Shown here: piece by piece, positions 44,851-55,690 of the stretch
How positions within the stretch are numbered: the first letter of the stretch is position 1
Layout: the number at the start of each line of letters is the position of its first letter
Assembly (NCBI GenBank): GCA_010015655.1
Contig: ML976777.1
Location: 1 to 61,700 of the forward strand
Direction: 5' to 3'
Source of the DNA: Bimuria novae-zelandiae CBS 107.79
Lineage: Eukaryota; Ascomycota; Dothideomycetes; Pleosporales; Didymosphaeriaceae
Length of the DNA stretch: 61,700 nt
Program-made: the position numbers and the translations under genes
Notes under the pieces: generated by a model
The model's database searches: none
Told to the model about the DNA's origin: nothing
The model's input: only the letters and a program-made list of their open reading frames with translations

Positions 44851-47599
44851 TATAGACGTTATTATGGCTAGCGCGAATAAGCAAGTCGTAGAGCTAATAA
44901 GCTAATAGGTAGCTAAATTATTAGTGGAGCTAGCGTAGCTTAGTCTCTATAAGGTAGTAGCTAGTGGCTGCGGTGCGTTTAGGTTGATTTACAAGAAGCT
45001 ATAGATAGCCCTATTTACGCATAACTAGGTGTAGCTAGTTGCCCTAGACCAGTACGTTGCGCAGGTTATTATATCTAACGCCTAGTCTATCTATGTCGGC
45101 CAGACAGAGCAAGAATGGCGTATTAGTAGGTAGCACGTGGAACGTAACTTTACTAATTACTGTGTTAACGTGTAGGGTGCTTATGGATGTAATTGCCTAG
45201 CCTTTGCTAAAGCGGATTTAGTGCTGCCTAGCTATTAAGGTATTTATTTGTAAGCTTATAGCTGCCTGTAGAGCAGTTGCTTGTAGTTTTCTAGCTATTA
45301 AGACGCCTAAGGCTCCTGTGTTAGGTATAAGGCCCTAAAAGACTTTCTTATTGTATTAATCCTTAAACGTAAATATAGTGGTAAGCATGTTATCTATAGC
45401 CCTAAACGCGTTAATTTATGTAGTTACGTAGTATATAGCTTAGTTGTTTAGGTAGGCAATTGTCTAATTGCCGTTAATTATACTAGAGAACTTAGTAATA
45501 AACTAATCTCCCTTAGTTATTATTTTAGTAGTAAGCATCTACTAGGCCTTATTATTAATTTTAATACCTTCGTACTTAGTTAGGAAAGCGTAAAAATTAG
45601 TAACGTTAGGTTACGCGTTGTATAAGTAGGCTAACGCTATTTAATAAAATCTATTATAGGATTGCTTGCGCTCGTCCCTAGAGTGCTTTATTAACTAGTA
45701 GCTAGGCTTACTATAGATAAAGTATTTCTTCTAAGATTACTATTGCTTAGGTTATAGTAGCTATTAAAAGGGTGATCCTTAAGAGTTGCCTTAATAGAGT
45801 CTATAGTTATTAACGTCTTATAGTAAGAAGCGCGACAAAAATCCTTGCAATCTATTACCTTAACCTTTCTATAAGCTTTTACCTTTATAGGTCTTATTAG
45901 TCTAGTACTACTTATAGCTGTTTACGTTAGGGTCGTCCTTATAGGGGTATTAGAGGTTATAGTAGTTCTAATACTCTTTATTAGTAGCATATTACGTTAG
46001 GCTTAGATTACGCGCCTTACGTAAGCGGGTAGCAGCGCTAATAAATAAGCGTAGAGTAGAGTAGAGGCCTTTAAAAGTAGGCGCTAGGGTAAAGAGGGCA
46101 AGGTTATAGTCCTTAATACTACTATACGTATTAAGTAGTTGTTCGCGCAGCACGTTATTACTTTAGTAGTTATAGCTTAACCCGCGTTAAAGCTTCTAGA
46201 GCTTGTTAATAAGTAATTAGAAAGTATTAAGATAAGATTTATTAAAGTAGGCGCTAATTATACGTGCTAGCGTAGTTATTCTCTACTTACTAAAGTATAA
46301 TTAATAATTTTCCTTATTATGGAAGTGGCTCTTTGTTATACCTATTATTATCTTAAGATTATAGCCCTGACCCGCGAGGCGGTTATAGTAGTAGTTAGAC
46401 GCTCTATCTTTTAGTATAATAAAAAAAGCTCGATCCTAGTATTACTTAGGTAGCCCTATCTTGCTACAATTGTCTTAGAAGATTCTAAATTTAGTGTTAA
46501 ATACGTTATATAGCTTACCTCTAAAGCGCTTCTTATTGTCGTATAGCTTGCAGAGGTCTGTAATAAGTTAATGTGTGTTATTAAGACGTGTGGCGTCTAT
46601 AGGGCTTTCGTGCTGTAGATAGGGGTTGTACGTATTATACTGGTTCAGCTACTGCGTAGAGGATAAAGGCGCGTTGTGCTGCTAATAAGGGGGCAGGTAT
46701 GTGGTGGGCTACTATTTTAGTAAAGGTATAGGTTGGTAGACAGTGCGTGCTATTAGAGCTAGTTAAGGAGAAGCAAGGTGCGTAGAGGGTTATTAAGAAG
46801 ATTACTATAATAGAGGCGTATTGTATAGAGGCGATATTGCAAGATTTAAATTAAAGCGCGAGTTGAACCTCTCGTTTATTTTAAGCTAGTAAGTAACCTC
46901 TTTATTAGTCTATTTATAATAGTCGCCCTGCAGCGCTTCTGCGACGTTGTAGGTAATTAACTTGCTATCCTTAGCTACAAAGACGCCTTGCTTGCATAGG
47001 TGGTCTTAGAATTTAGTAATAAGAGATTTATTACCTTTATTAAAGAGTTCTTTTAGCTATCCTTTAAAGATAACAGTTATCTGCTCCTATAGCTTATAGT
47101 CCTCCTATTCTTTGTTTCGGGAGATTTAGTAGTAGAAGAGGATGTATGTGTTTACACTCTTTATATTAATTTTCGTAATATCTATATTCTTATTAATATT
47201 AAGGGGCTAGCCCTAGCTATTTTTATTAATAAGCGCCTATTCTTCCTTCGTGAGATAGTTAGTAAAAGGCATTATAAGAAAGCAATTTAGGGGTCGTAAG
47301 GCGTTTCTTTAAGAGAGTAAGACGCAGGTTAATTAATAGTACTATTAGCGGCGGGTACTGTAGAGCGTGATGGATAAGGACTTAGGTAAACGCTTAGAGT
47401 CCTTGTTGCTTAGTGGTAGGCTACAACGCGCGAGCTTCCGGCGAAGGCGTGATAGACGCGGAGACCTAGGTAAACGCTTAGGGTCTTGTTAGCACACGGT
47501 TTAGGGTATCGCTATACCCCTTATTATGTCTCTTCTAGTTCTCCTTGCTGTCTGTGGTTATCTTTTATAGCATCGACTATGAGGGTAACCACTAATTAG

Positions 47600-47852
47600 T
47601 GTCGGTTCACAGGTAGCAAGGAATAAACAAGTAACTCTTTGTCTTTAGTATCTAGTGTCTGTCTTGTCTTGTGTATGTGCTATAATAGTTCTATATACCT
47701 TCCTTCCAGTTCTTGTGGATGTGATAGAGTACCAGGTGGTGTGGAGGCGAAGGGGTTTCGGTACAGTATCAGGTTAACTAGAAGTGAGGGGGTACAGGGG
47801 TATAATAGGGTTACACAGTTCCCTTAGTGCGGAAGGCGAGGCTGTGCAGACA
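47600..47852 (-). repeat. 5' LTR of copia 4 (reading minus)
   Basis: 253 bp, near-identical to 41538-41790. Followed by TCTAG. Confidence 0.92.
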
Positions 47853-47857
47853 TCTAG

Positions 47858-50600
47858 AAAGCTTAGAGACAGTAAAACGCCGATGTTTATATTATTAGGT
47901 TAGATAATAAACTTAGATTTGGCGACTTCCTGTCCGACACTCTAGCTGACATAGGCATTCTGTGGGAGCCTGCACCACCAGAGACTCACTAGCCAAACGG
48001 TCTACCTGAGAGAGCAGGAGGCATACTGTCAGTTCGTGCACGAGCTATGCGCCTACATGCAAATCTTCTAAAGTCACTCTCTAACAAACTTTATTAAATA
48101 GCGGCATATATTCTTAATCGCACTCCTACCGAAGCTTTAGAATGGAAGACGCCCTATAAAATAGTCTAGGGTCGAAAGCCTATTATATCACACATAAGAC
48201 CTATTAGATATCGCGCATATGTACTCAATCGATCGCTTGTACAGAAAGAACCAGCAAACAAGCTTGAATCACGAGCACTCATTAGCCACCTTGTAAGCTA
48301 TCGCGGAACTAACATCTTCCACATCTGGTTACCTACTACTGATGAGATATTTGTTACTCGAGACGTGGTCTTCGAACCTACTTAGTTTTATACTAGGATG
48401 GATAGCTATGCCGACGAATCAATTATTGCTAAAGTTGTTAAAGCTCTATTGTTTTAAGAACATGAGCTAGAGGATATTAATATTAAAGAATTACTTACCG
48501 CTCGTTAACGTCGACAGGTGTTTGACAAAGCACCCGTGACCTCTACAGATAGAGGGCCCCGCGTGGGGGGTGTAGGTCAATAGCATGATCAGCAAGAACG
48601 ATTCTCTCCACCTGAGAATGTAGAAGAATAGTAACAATTACTTACTCCTGGACCTACTGAACCCGGAGAGACCACACTAATGAACGAAGCAGACCTCTCT
48701 TCTATATATAGCCCACCTGAAGGCTTCAGACTGTACGGTGAAGAAGCTCCACGGGATATTAATCTCAATCTGGATACTAGCAATATTATCCCTGGTGGAA
48801 GACGTGCTTGGACTACAAGGTCTAAAGACACCTTTAACGCGCATTCATATGCTATCGCGTTAAGAAAAGAGTCTGTTAAGGACTATCTATCTACCTTTTC
48901 CACAGCACTTACATCCCTATCTACTAGAAGTAATAAGATTCTAAAGATCCATTAGAGTCAGTTTCCACCACCGCTAAAGAATGTTAGGGAATTTGACCAA
49001 CATATGCATGGAAAGCAGTTCCGACAGGCGCTATTGAAGGGATGGTGCTCTATCCGTGACAAAGGCTGCTTCAAGACGACAGACAGGACAAAGGCCACTG
49101 CTGATGCAGAGGTACTTCCACTCATGTGGGTATTTACCTACAAAATTAATAATGATGGATTTCTATCAAGCTTCAAGGCACGCCTGGTAGTGCGAGGTAA
49201 TCTAGAAGAGCAGCCTAATAACACATACGCTGCGACTCTAATAATTCGAAACTTCCGAGCTATAGTTGCAATTGCTAACTATTTTAACCTCGAAATAAAG
49301 CAGTACGATGTACCTACTATATTCCTAAATGCAAAACTTGGTCGAAAGCTATACGCTGAGGTCCCTGATTACCTTATAGACCTAGAGGGTAAACTACTTG
49401 AGGTAGTGCGAGCTCTCTACGGGCTTAAAGAATCGCCACTCCTATGGTATAAGGAACTCCGAAGCTTATTTATTAAGTTAGGCCTTAATCTAGTTAAAGG
49501 CTTTCCTTACCTTTATACTAATTAATCAGTCATTCTCTTCGTCTATGTGGACGATATTGTTATAGCCTATTACTAGTCAAATGAAGCGGAGCACCGCAAG
49601 ATTATCATAGATCTAATTAATCTCTACGACCTTAAAGGGATAGGAGATCTCACCTGGTTCCTAGGCATACGCGTTGTACGTGACAGAGCCAAGCAAAAGA
49701 CCTAGCTAGTTTAGGATACCTTTATTAACAAGGTGTACTCTCGCTTTAGTATTAACGCTATAGGCAAGGTCCTACAGATTCTACTTATAAAAAACTAGTT
49801 ACTTTAATTAGAAAAGGACCTAGATAAAGCTTAAATATAGATTTACTAGTAACTGACGGGTTGACTTGCGTACATAGCGGTATGGGGACGTCCTGATGTT
49901 GCCCGAGCACATATCGTATATGCCTGCCACCTCACCAATCCGGGACAGTCTCACGTTGCGAAGATTCGTCAGGCTTGGCGATATCTACTTGGAACAAAGA
50001 CCTGGGCACTCCAAGCCTCTGCTTCTACCTTAGCACCTGACCTCGCTGAGTACATCACGGATAATCCAGACTACCGTGATCCTCTGTTCTTCGGAGCCTC
50101 TAACGCATCTTTTGCAGATGAATCTAATACCCGCCAAAGCTCTTAGGGGTATGCATTTAAGCCAGCTAGAATAATTATTAATTAAAAAGCTACTATTTAA
50201 CGTATAGTAACTAAGTCTACTACTAAAGCTGAGCTTTTATCCCTCTTACTTATTAGTTCTTAAATATAGAAATAGATGCGCTTCTTTTAAAGTATTTTAT
50301 TTAATATAGACTATACGCCTACTATCTATTATAATAATTAGTAAACTATTAGTATTATTACTAAGGAACAAGACTAGCTTTATACTAAGATAAAATATAT
50401 TAATATATACTAATTTTAGGTTTAATAGGAGACCTCTGCCTATTAACTTAATATTAAATAGATACTTACTAATAAAATGCCTACTAACGGACTTACTAAG
50501 ATTCTGCCTTAATAGAAGTTTATGAAGTTTTATAAATAGCTTAGTTTTGTTAATATTAAGTCTTGTCTCCTTAAGTAAAAAGGCTTAGATATTATTAACT
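47858..50600 (+). pseudogene. copia 3 pol remnant (integrase end, RT, RNase H)
   Basis: The best-preserved copia coding here. 49004-49525 is an open frame of RT: FKARLVVRGN, EIKQYDVPTIFLNAKLG (the family normally has DV.TAFLN, so Ala is Ile), LYAEVP and VRALYGLKESPLLWYKEL. Past a TAA, FVYVDDIVIAYY follows at 49540-49575 and WFLGIRVVRD near 49660. From 48000 to 48400 the integrase C-terminal region is readable (NRTPTEALEWKTPYK, then FVTRDVVFEP). RNase H is RIP-degraded near 50150-50400. Confidence 0.85.
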
Positions 50601-50681
50601 TTAATATCCTTTATCTAAACCGTGGATAGTCAGCTACTCTCTCTCCTTATAGATATCTTATTAAATTATAGCTAGGGGGTG

Positions 50682-50898
50682 TGTTATAGTTTGTAGCGTA
50701 ATCTATTTCCTATGTTTAATAGTAGCCTGCACTAGTCTGCTACTACCTATACTAGCCTGCACTAGTAAACTGGCTGCCTACACTCCTTACTGCTGCCTAG
50801 ATGGCTTAGCAGTCTATATCTTAGCTATTACTCACATCCAAATGCAATTAGTGTATTCCTCAATTCCTTCCATGTGCTATTGCCCTCTCACTCCAATA
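50682..50898 (+). repeat. 3' LTR of copia 3
   Basis: 217 bp. The inner start is RIP-converted (TGTTATAGTTTGTAGCGTAA) and the outer end intact (TCAATTCCTTCCATGTGC). Followed by AATTG. Confidence 0.92.
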
Positions 50899-50903
50899 AA
50901 TTG

Positions 50904-51138
50904 CTTCTTGACAGACCTTTCCCCAATCCTGCTCTTGTAGATCCTCCTCAGCCTTTATACCTATGCCAAAGAACAGCTTTGCTCGCGTCTGCCACCATTG
51001 AGCGTTGTAGTCGTTGCGGTAAGAGATAAGTTGGTGATGCACATCTTCGAAGAAGCCTGGCCCGTTGCAGAGATGGGCCAACGCTGAGATGTGATCTAGA
51101 AGAGCTTTGGTAAGACCGAGATGTCCAGGGTCTGACAT
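50904..51138 (-). pseudogene. N-terminal half of the gene split by the copia 3 nest
   Basis: From ATG 51138 the minus strand reads 78 codons before the AATTG duplication: TKALLDHISALAHLCNGPGF, FEDVHHQL, WWQTRAKL and EQDWGKVCQEA. It aligns with the start of the intact gene at 51501-51977 (TKVLVKQISALTKHLSEPEF, FFDQV, GRWEKARGRL, DEKEWCEQY). The open frame would run on into LTR sequence and stop at 50860, adding about 14 foreign residues. Confidence 0.75.
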
Positions 51139-51500
51139 TTTGGCCTTCGGTAAGTTATGCGATAAACTGTAGTGGTCTTAGTTATGCGTAGCCATTATAA
51201 GAACGTGAAGAGCTCCTGGCTTATCAAGACCTTTTAATTGATTGATTGATTGCCAGACACGAGTTACCAGATCACCTGTTGTTGCGCAAACATCGGAGGT
51301 CTAGAGTGCTCGTAATTTGCTATTGTCATTTTTTCATGAAATCTTCATAAGTGTACCTATAATCAGCGTTGGGCTATATGTCTAGGCCTCGAACATGAAA
51401 TCTGAAGATTTGTAAACAGTCCATCACTACGTCAACACTACTAAAAGAAAACACAGGCGTGGTTCTTATTACTAAAAGAACGGACTATTCTACTCTTCCA
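51139..51500. other. Spacer between two paralogues
   Basis: No gene seen. It carries the upstream region of the split gene and the downstream region of 51501-51977. Confidence 0.5.
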
Positions 51501-51977
51501 CTACCCACTTTCATCTCCACGGGCCGGCAAATCCGATTCTTCCTCTTCATCGAACTCCTCCATTCCCATCGGGACAGTAATATCCTTTTTCACCCTATCA
51601 CAGACTTCGACGAGCTCGAGGCGTGCACGTCTCAAACCCCCAAGCATTGCTGCAACTGCTTTCGCGGCATTCTCTTTGTTTTCCTTGGCCTTTGCAAGTT
51701 TTCCGAGCTGCTGCACTAGCCCTAATTGCTGCGCTTCCAGTAGGATCAATGGAATCTTTCTATACTGTTCACACCACTCTTTCTCGTCCAGTTCCCGGCC
51801 CATGGCATCTAATAACCTCCCTCGGGCCTTTTCCCATCGACCGAGAGACCAGTTCTCGAAATATTGAAGCTCAGAGCGCACTTGGTCAAAGAATTCCGGT
51901 TCGCTTAGGTGTTTCGTCAGCGCGGAGATCTGCTTCACTAGGACTTTAGTATGCGGGAACTTTTCCGTGCCAGACAT
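51501..51977 (-). CDS. Small hypothetical protein, 158 aa, intact paralogue of the split gene
   Basis: An all-helical, charged, presumably soluble protein. The first 80 residues align with the fragment at 50904-51138 and the next 60 with 36142-36477. Near the middle there is a Lys/Ala/Glu-rich coiled-coil-like stretch (KLAKAKENKENAAKAVAAM). The tail is acidic (MEEFDEEEESDLP). No domain is recognised. It is the only undamaged member of the pair, and there is no sign of RIP in it although the two copies were tandem, perhaps because their DNA identity is low. Confidence 0.65.
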   Translation of the reverse strand: MSGTEKFPHTKVLVKQISALTKHLSEPEFFDQVRSELQYFENWSLGRWEKARGRLLDAMGRELDEKEWCEQYRKIPLILLEAQQLGLVQQLGKLAKAKENKENAAKAVAAMLGGLRRARLELVEVCDRVKKDITVPMGMEEFDEEEESDLPARGDESG

Positions 51978-53020
51978 TTTTGCTGTTACTGTGGTGACTC
52001 AAGGACAGCTGATGTATGACAACTGATAAGTTCCTTCGAAGGGGAAAAGCATCCGTCTTATACTACTTACTACGTGATTATCCCGCGTGCATGAGCTCTC
52101 CACATGATTCCAGCCTAGGCTACAACTCAACACTAGAACCTTGTCGAATCGTCAATTACCACTGCACAGGTGCGCGCACGTGCGATAACCGATTCGTAGT
52201 ATGGATATGTTCATGGAGATAGTTGACACGAGTGAAAGCCCTACTTCGTGGGCAGCGACGAAACGCGAGCTTGCTGTTGAAAATAAAGTGTTGAGGACAG
52301 AGTGTTGCTGCCTAGAGAGTGTTGAAAACAACAGAAGCTCCACTTCGGGGCGGCCGGAGTCATCCAGACACCGAGGCGAAAGCCCTTCTGTTCATGTATA
52401 TGACAAACTAACATATCCCCGGCCGGGTGAGAAAGTACTAGGAGACTCACACACGCACATAACCGATTTGACGAGGCTCTGGTGTTGTGCCTGGTGGACG
52501 CTGTTTGCTCTTAGATTCTATTTCTGCCTTTTGGTATGGCATCATGCTATTTCTAAAACATCTCGCCCAGTGTTTCCGCGTCAGCGAGCTTTAGCAATAT
52601 ACCCACTTCGTCCATAGCCAATTCAAAGATTTGAACTCGCGGAAATCTAGCCATGTCAGGAGATCCACGCGTATTCTACATCCTTTTAAGCCCATAGTTA
52701 TCAGTGGTATGCCCAGTCATGTAGGCACAGAGTTAGGTAAGATAGGTCTATTTAGTATTATCTTAGTCCTTTGTGTTACCCCAGGATGAGGACAGTGGCC
52801 GACTATTCATACTTTAGACCTGACTGTTAGGTGCCAATTGTCAAGTCGGCGTCAAGAATATACACACTAAGGAAGAATGGTACGTATCTTAACACATACA
52901 CTAACAAACAAGATGGCCTACACATCCGCATAAGCACACCACACATCTCAACACAACCCTATTCCGCCCAAACCTCCATCTCCCGTCCCTCCACAACCAC
53001 AAAGCCATCGCCTCTTCACC
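51978..53020. other. Intergenic, with copy 2 of the dispersed 90-bp repeat
   Basis: Short chance frames only (for example 52201-52617). No recognisable product. The repeat at 52710-52798 is listed separately. Confidence 0.5.
52710..52798 (+). repeat. Dispersed repeat, copy 2
   Basis: TGCCCAGTCATGTAGG through GGATGAGGACAGTGG; partner at 24075-24166. Confidence 0.7.
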
Positions 53021-54838
53021 CTATTTCCCCCCTCCCCTCCCCTCCGAGAACCCCTCCACCCACCTCCTCACCGTCCTCACCTCCCACCCATGCGCCTCCC
53101 TAATTAAATCCGGCTCTTCTTCCACACTCCCCACCCCCGTCCTCGGACTACTATCCCAATGATGTCCCCCGCCGGGGATCAAATACTTCGCCTCGCTCAC
53201 CATTACCCCGCTCCCCCCATGTACCGTCAACCCCACCCAAACGTCCGCCTCGCCATCGATAAACGCCAACTTCGGTGCTTCGAACGTATACCCTCCGTAC
53301 TTAATCAACTCCGTCGTATCCGGGTGCGCAGGGATAGAGTGGTTGAGGGAGGAGGATGGGGGAAAGGCCTGGTTACACCACGATTGCATGTACGACCCGT
53401 TCAGCGTGCGGGAAATCAAACTCGGACCAGACGCAGGCGCAGCGATGAAAGCGCCGAGTTCGGTACAGGAGGTGTACAGGTACGAGCGACCACCGCTGTT
53501 TGTGGGGTCGGACCAGTAGGTAGCATTGTGCGTGCTGAAGCAGCCGGCGTCGGTGGAGTCGAGGCGCCCCGAGACGCAGAGCGGGACGATGACGCGCTTT
53601 ATGTATGCGGCGTAGGCGCCTAAACCAACCCAAGGCGTGCCTTGAGTGTATTTTGAGAGGCGGGTGTCGATGAAGGTTGTGGAGGGGGTAGAGGGGGAAG
53701 TGATGTTGGCACAGAAGTGGAAGAAGTCTTGCGAGGAGTCGGGTGGGTTCCAGTTTAGTTCTTGCCAGGTGGGGGTGGGGTAGTCAAAGGGGCCGCCGAC
53801 TGCATTATATCAGTTTTATTCAACATGTATGTTTTGTTTTGTTTTTGGCGGGAGGGAGGGTGACTTACGTGGATAACTTATCGCCTGCGCAAAGTCTCTG
53901 ATATCGCTGACCGCGCCCAAACCGAAGACTTCTTTGACCTCGTGTATAGCAGTTTCGTCGCCCGAGGTGATGACGGCATCGATCTTATCGATGATGCCGA
54001 CGAGTCGGGAGATACAGTCTGACGGACCGTACTTGAGAATGGGATCATACCACTCGGGATACTCCCACTTCGCGAAGACTGGCGCACTAGCCGCAATGCC
54101 ACCAGCGAAGAGTTCGTTATACATCTTCATCGTGAACGCGACCTGACCGCCTGCCAGACTGCCACCGTACATGATCCACGGCGTGTGCGGCGCGTTTAGA
54201 CTACCTGTCGCGTTCACACCGGGGAATGTCGCGTGTTGAGCAAAGTAGACGTTATCCGCGATGGCTGTACCCACATCAGCACTTGCACGCCGAGAACGAC
54301 CTGTTCGCCCCTAAATGGGAAAGGAAAAGGAGGAGAACCCACTTTGCTCTGTCGTCAACCACCGCAGTCCATCAGTCGTCGACTCCTCAACCGGCCAACT
54401 CTTCCCATAATACCTATTCTCCAAAATCACCCCCAAACCCCCCGTCGCTTCCATCAAGATCTTGATAAGCCCATTTCGTAAATTCGAAAATCTACTCTCG
54501 CCTCTAGTCTCACCGCCTATATACAAATACACCGGGCCGCCTGGCTTATAGTATGAGGAGTCGAAGAAGTAGCGCTGCGTGAAAGTTGCGTTGGTGTAGG
54601 GCGCGTAGCGGGGTGTATGGAGGTGATCGATCTTTAGCGGGAGATAATGTTAGTGAAGGGATTATTTTAGGTTTAGGGCTGGTAGAAGGGATATTGAAAT
54701 GGGGTGCTATACCGGTTGCTGTATCGTATGCGCCGGATACTCAGTCTCGGCTTCTTGCCTGCTTTGCAGCGGGACTCTTCTAGCATCTCCCCATCCACAG
54801 AGCATACCCAGCGCCGTGAGCGCAACCGTCAGTCTCAT
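53021..54838 (-). CDS. Secreted serine carboxypeptidase, family S28, 529 aa, 4 exons
   Basis: Exons (minus) 54713-54838, 54343-54631, 53869-54264 and 53021-53799, with introns of 81, 78 and 69 bp that join exactly in frame. An N-terminal signal-like stretch (MRLTVALTALGMLCG) is followed by the S28 entry motif IQQPIDHLHTPRYA, FTQRYFFDSSYYKPGGPVYL, YIGGE and VILENRYYGKSWP. The nucleophile is Ser about 174 in YGGSLAGGQ. Asp about 456 (DGEADVW) and His about 483-484 (GGGHHWD) complete the triad. These enzymes remove residues after proline or other C-terminal residues, outside the cell or in the vacuole. Length matches fungal members. All catalytic parts are present and no stops or frameshifts occur. 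Confidence 0.92.
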
Positions 54839-55690
54839 ATTTAGTACAAGCACGTAGACTGACGTTGGAGGTACACGGAGCCGCCATCGCAGATACGCAA
54901 ACCATCCTTTCTAAATGTATTCGTCGGTTCCATCAGCCTAACGCGGTTCTTAAGTTACAGAGCAGGGAGGTCTGTAGCTCACTGCCCGAACAGGAAGGCG
55001 GATAGGGAAGCCCGGCTAAAGCTTCGTAGAGCGTGGCAAAGCTTCTCGACGCTTAATTTGCGTTGCATGTACCTGCCTGAAGTTCCTTGGGCTTTGGCTG
55101 GGAAGCGTTAGCTGTATCTTCATTTCGCATCCTGGATATGGCGTCATCGATGATATCGGAAAGGTTCCGCCGTTCACCGATACAGCTCGAGACAAGATAG
55201 CGCTAGAATGCGACGATCAACGGTTATCCATCTAGGCTGCAAAAGTCGATGTACAAAGTTGATTCTTAGTGGCAACTTTACTCCCGTGTTGTGTTGGTAT
55301 CCCTCCCAATGTCACGTCTTCCTCACGTCCTCAGAAGATCCTGTGATGCTCTTACTCTCCCACATGTCCACGGCATGCTCGCACTCTGGCATACCTGACC
55401 TCCATCCGACTAGAGAAGAAGCTACACCGACAGCATGGCTCGCTCATCCACATAAAGTCATACTCATCCACAAGATCAAATTTCGCGCGAAGATCCTCGC
55501 GCACGCGTCGCATCTCGCATCTATCCTGTTGGGAATTGGAGACGTGAGCACTGCACACCCTCAAGAGGATACCCCGGGCCTGGCCAGAGACATGGAAGCT
55601 ATCATTCGACATGTCGAAGCGGCACCCTGTCCGAAGAAGTGCTGTCAGCACAAAGCAATTCCAATAAGAACCGGACAATGTCAGGTAGCT
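54839..55690. other. Intergenic, no gene supported
   Basis: Two overlapping frames on opposite strands (55208-55792 plus, 55352-55678 minus) lack recognisable features. The plus one runs into the end of the ataxin-10 gene and is most likely chance. Confidence 0.5.

Larger units (their letters stand above)
41538..47852 (-). mobile_element. Ty1/copia retrotransposon 4, nested in copia 3 in reverse orientation
   Basis: LTRs of 253 bp at 41538-41790 and 47600-47852 differ at about five transitions. The duplication TCTAG (41533-41537, 47853-47857) is perfect. Coding is on the minus strand. It differs in sequence family from copias 1-3 and carries a (TAC)n-tailed retroposon at 43979. Confidence 0.93.
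36478..50898 (+). mobile_element. Ty1/copia retrotransposon 3, host of several nested insertions
   Basis: LTRs of 214 and 217 bp (a 3-bp ATG difference, otherwise transitions), AATTG duplication and a TAGGGGGTG purine tract before the 3' LTR define one 14.4-kb unit. Removing the solo-LTR/pogo block (38132-40657) and copia 4 (41538-47857) leaves about 5.6 kb, a normal copia length. The element entered the coding sequence of a small gene (36142-36477 plus 50904-51138). Confidence 0.92.

Noticed and set aside
41583..47827. Two near-identical 60-aa frames as duplicated genes
   Set aside because: Both lie inside the LTRs of copia 4.
48589..48955. Opposing small frames at 48589-48831 and 48680-48955 as independent genes
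   Set aside because: The plus-strand one is part of the copia 3 polyprotein remnant and the other is its mirror.
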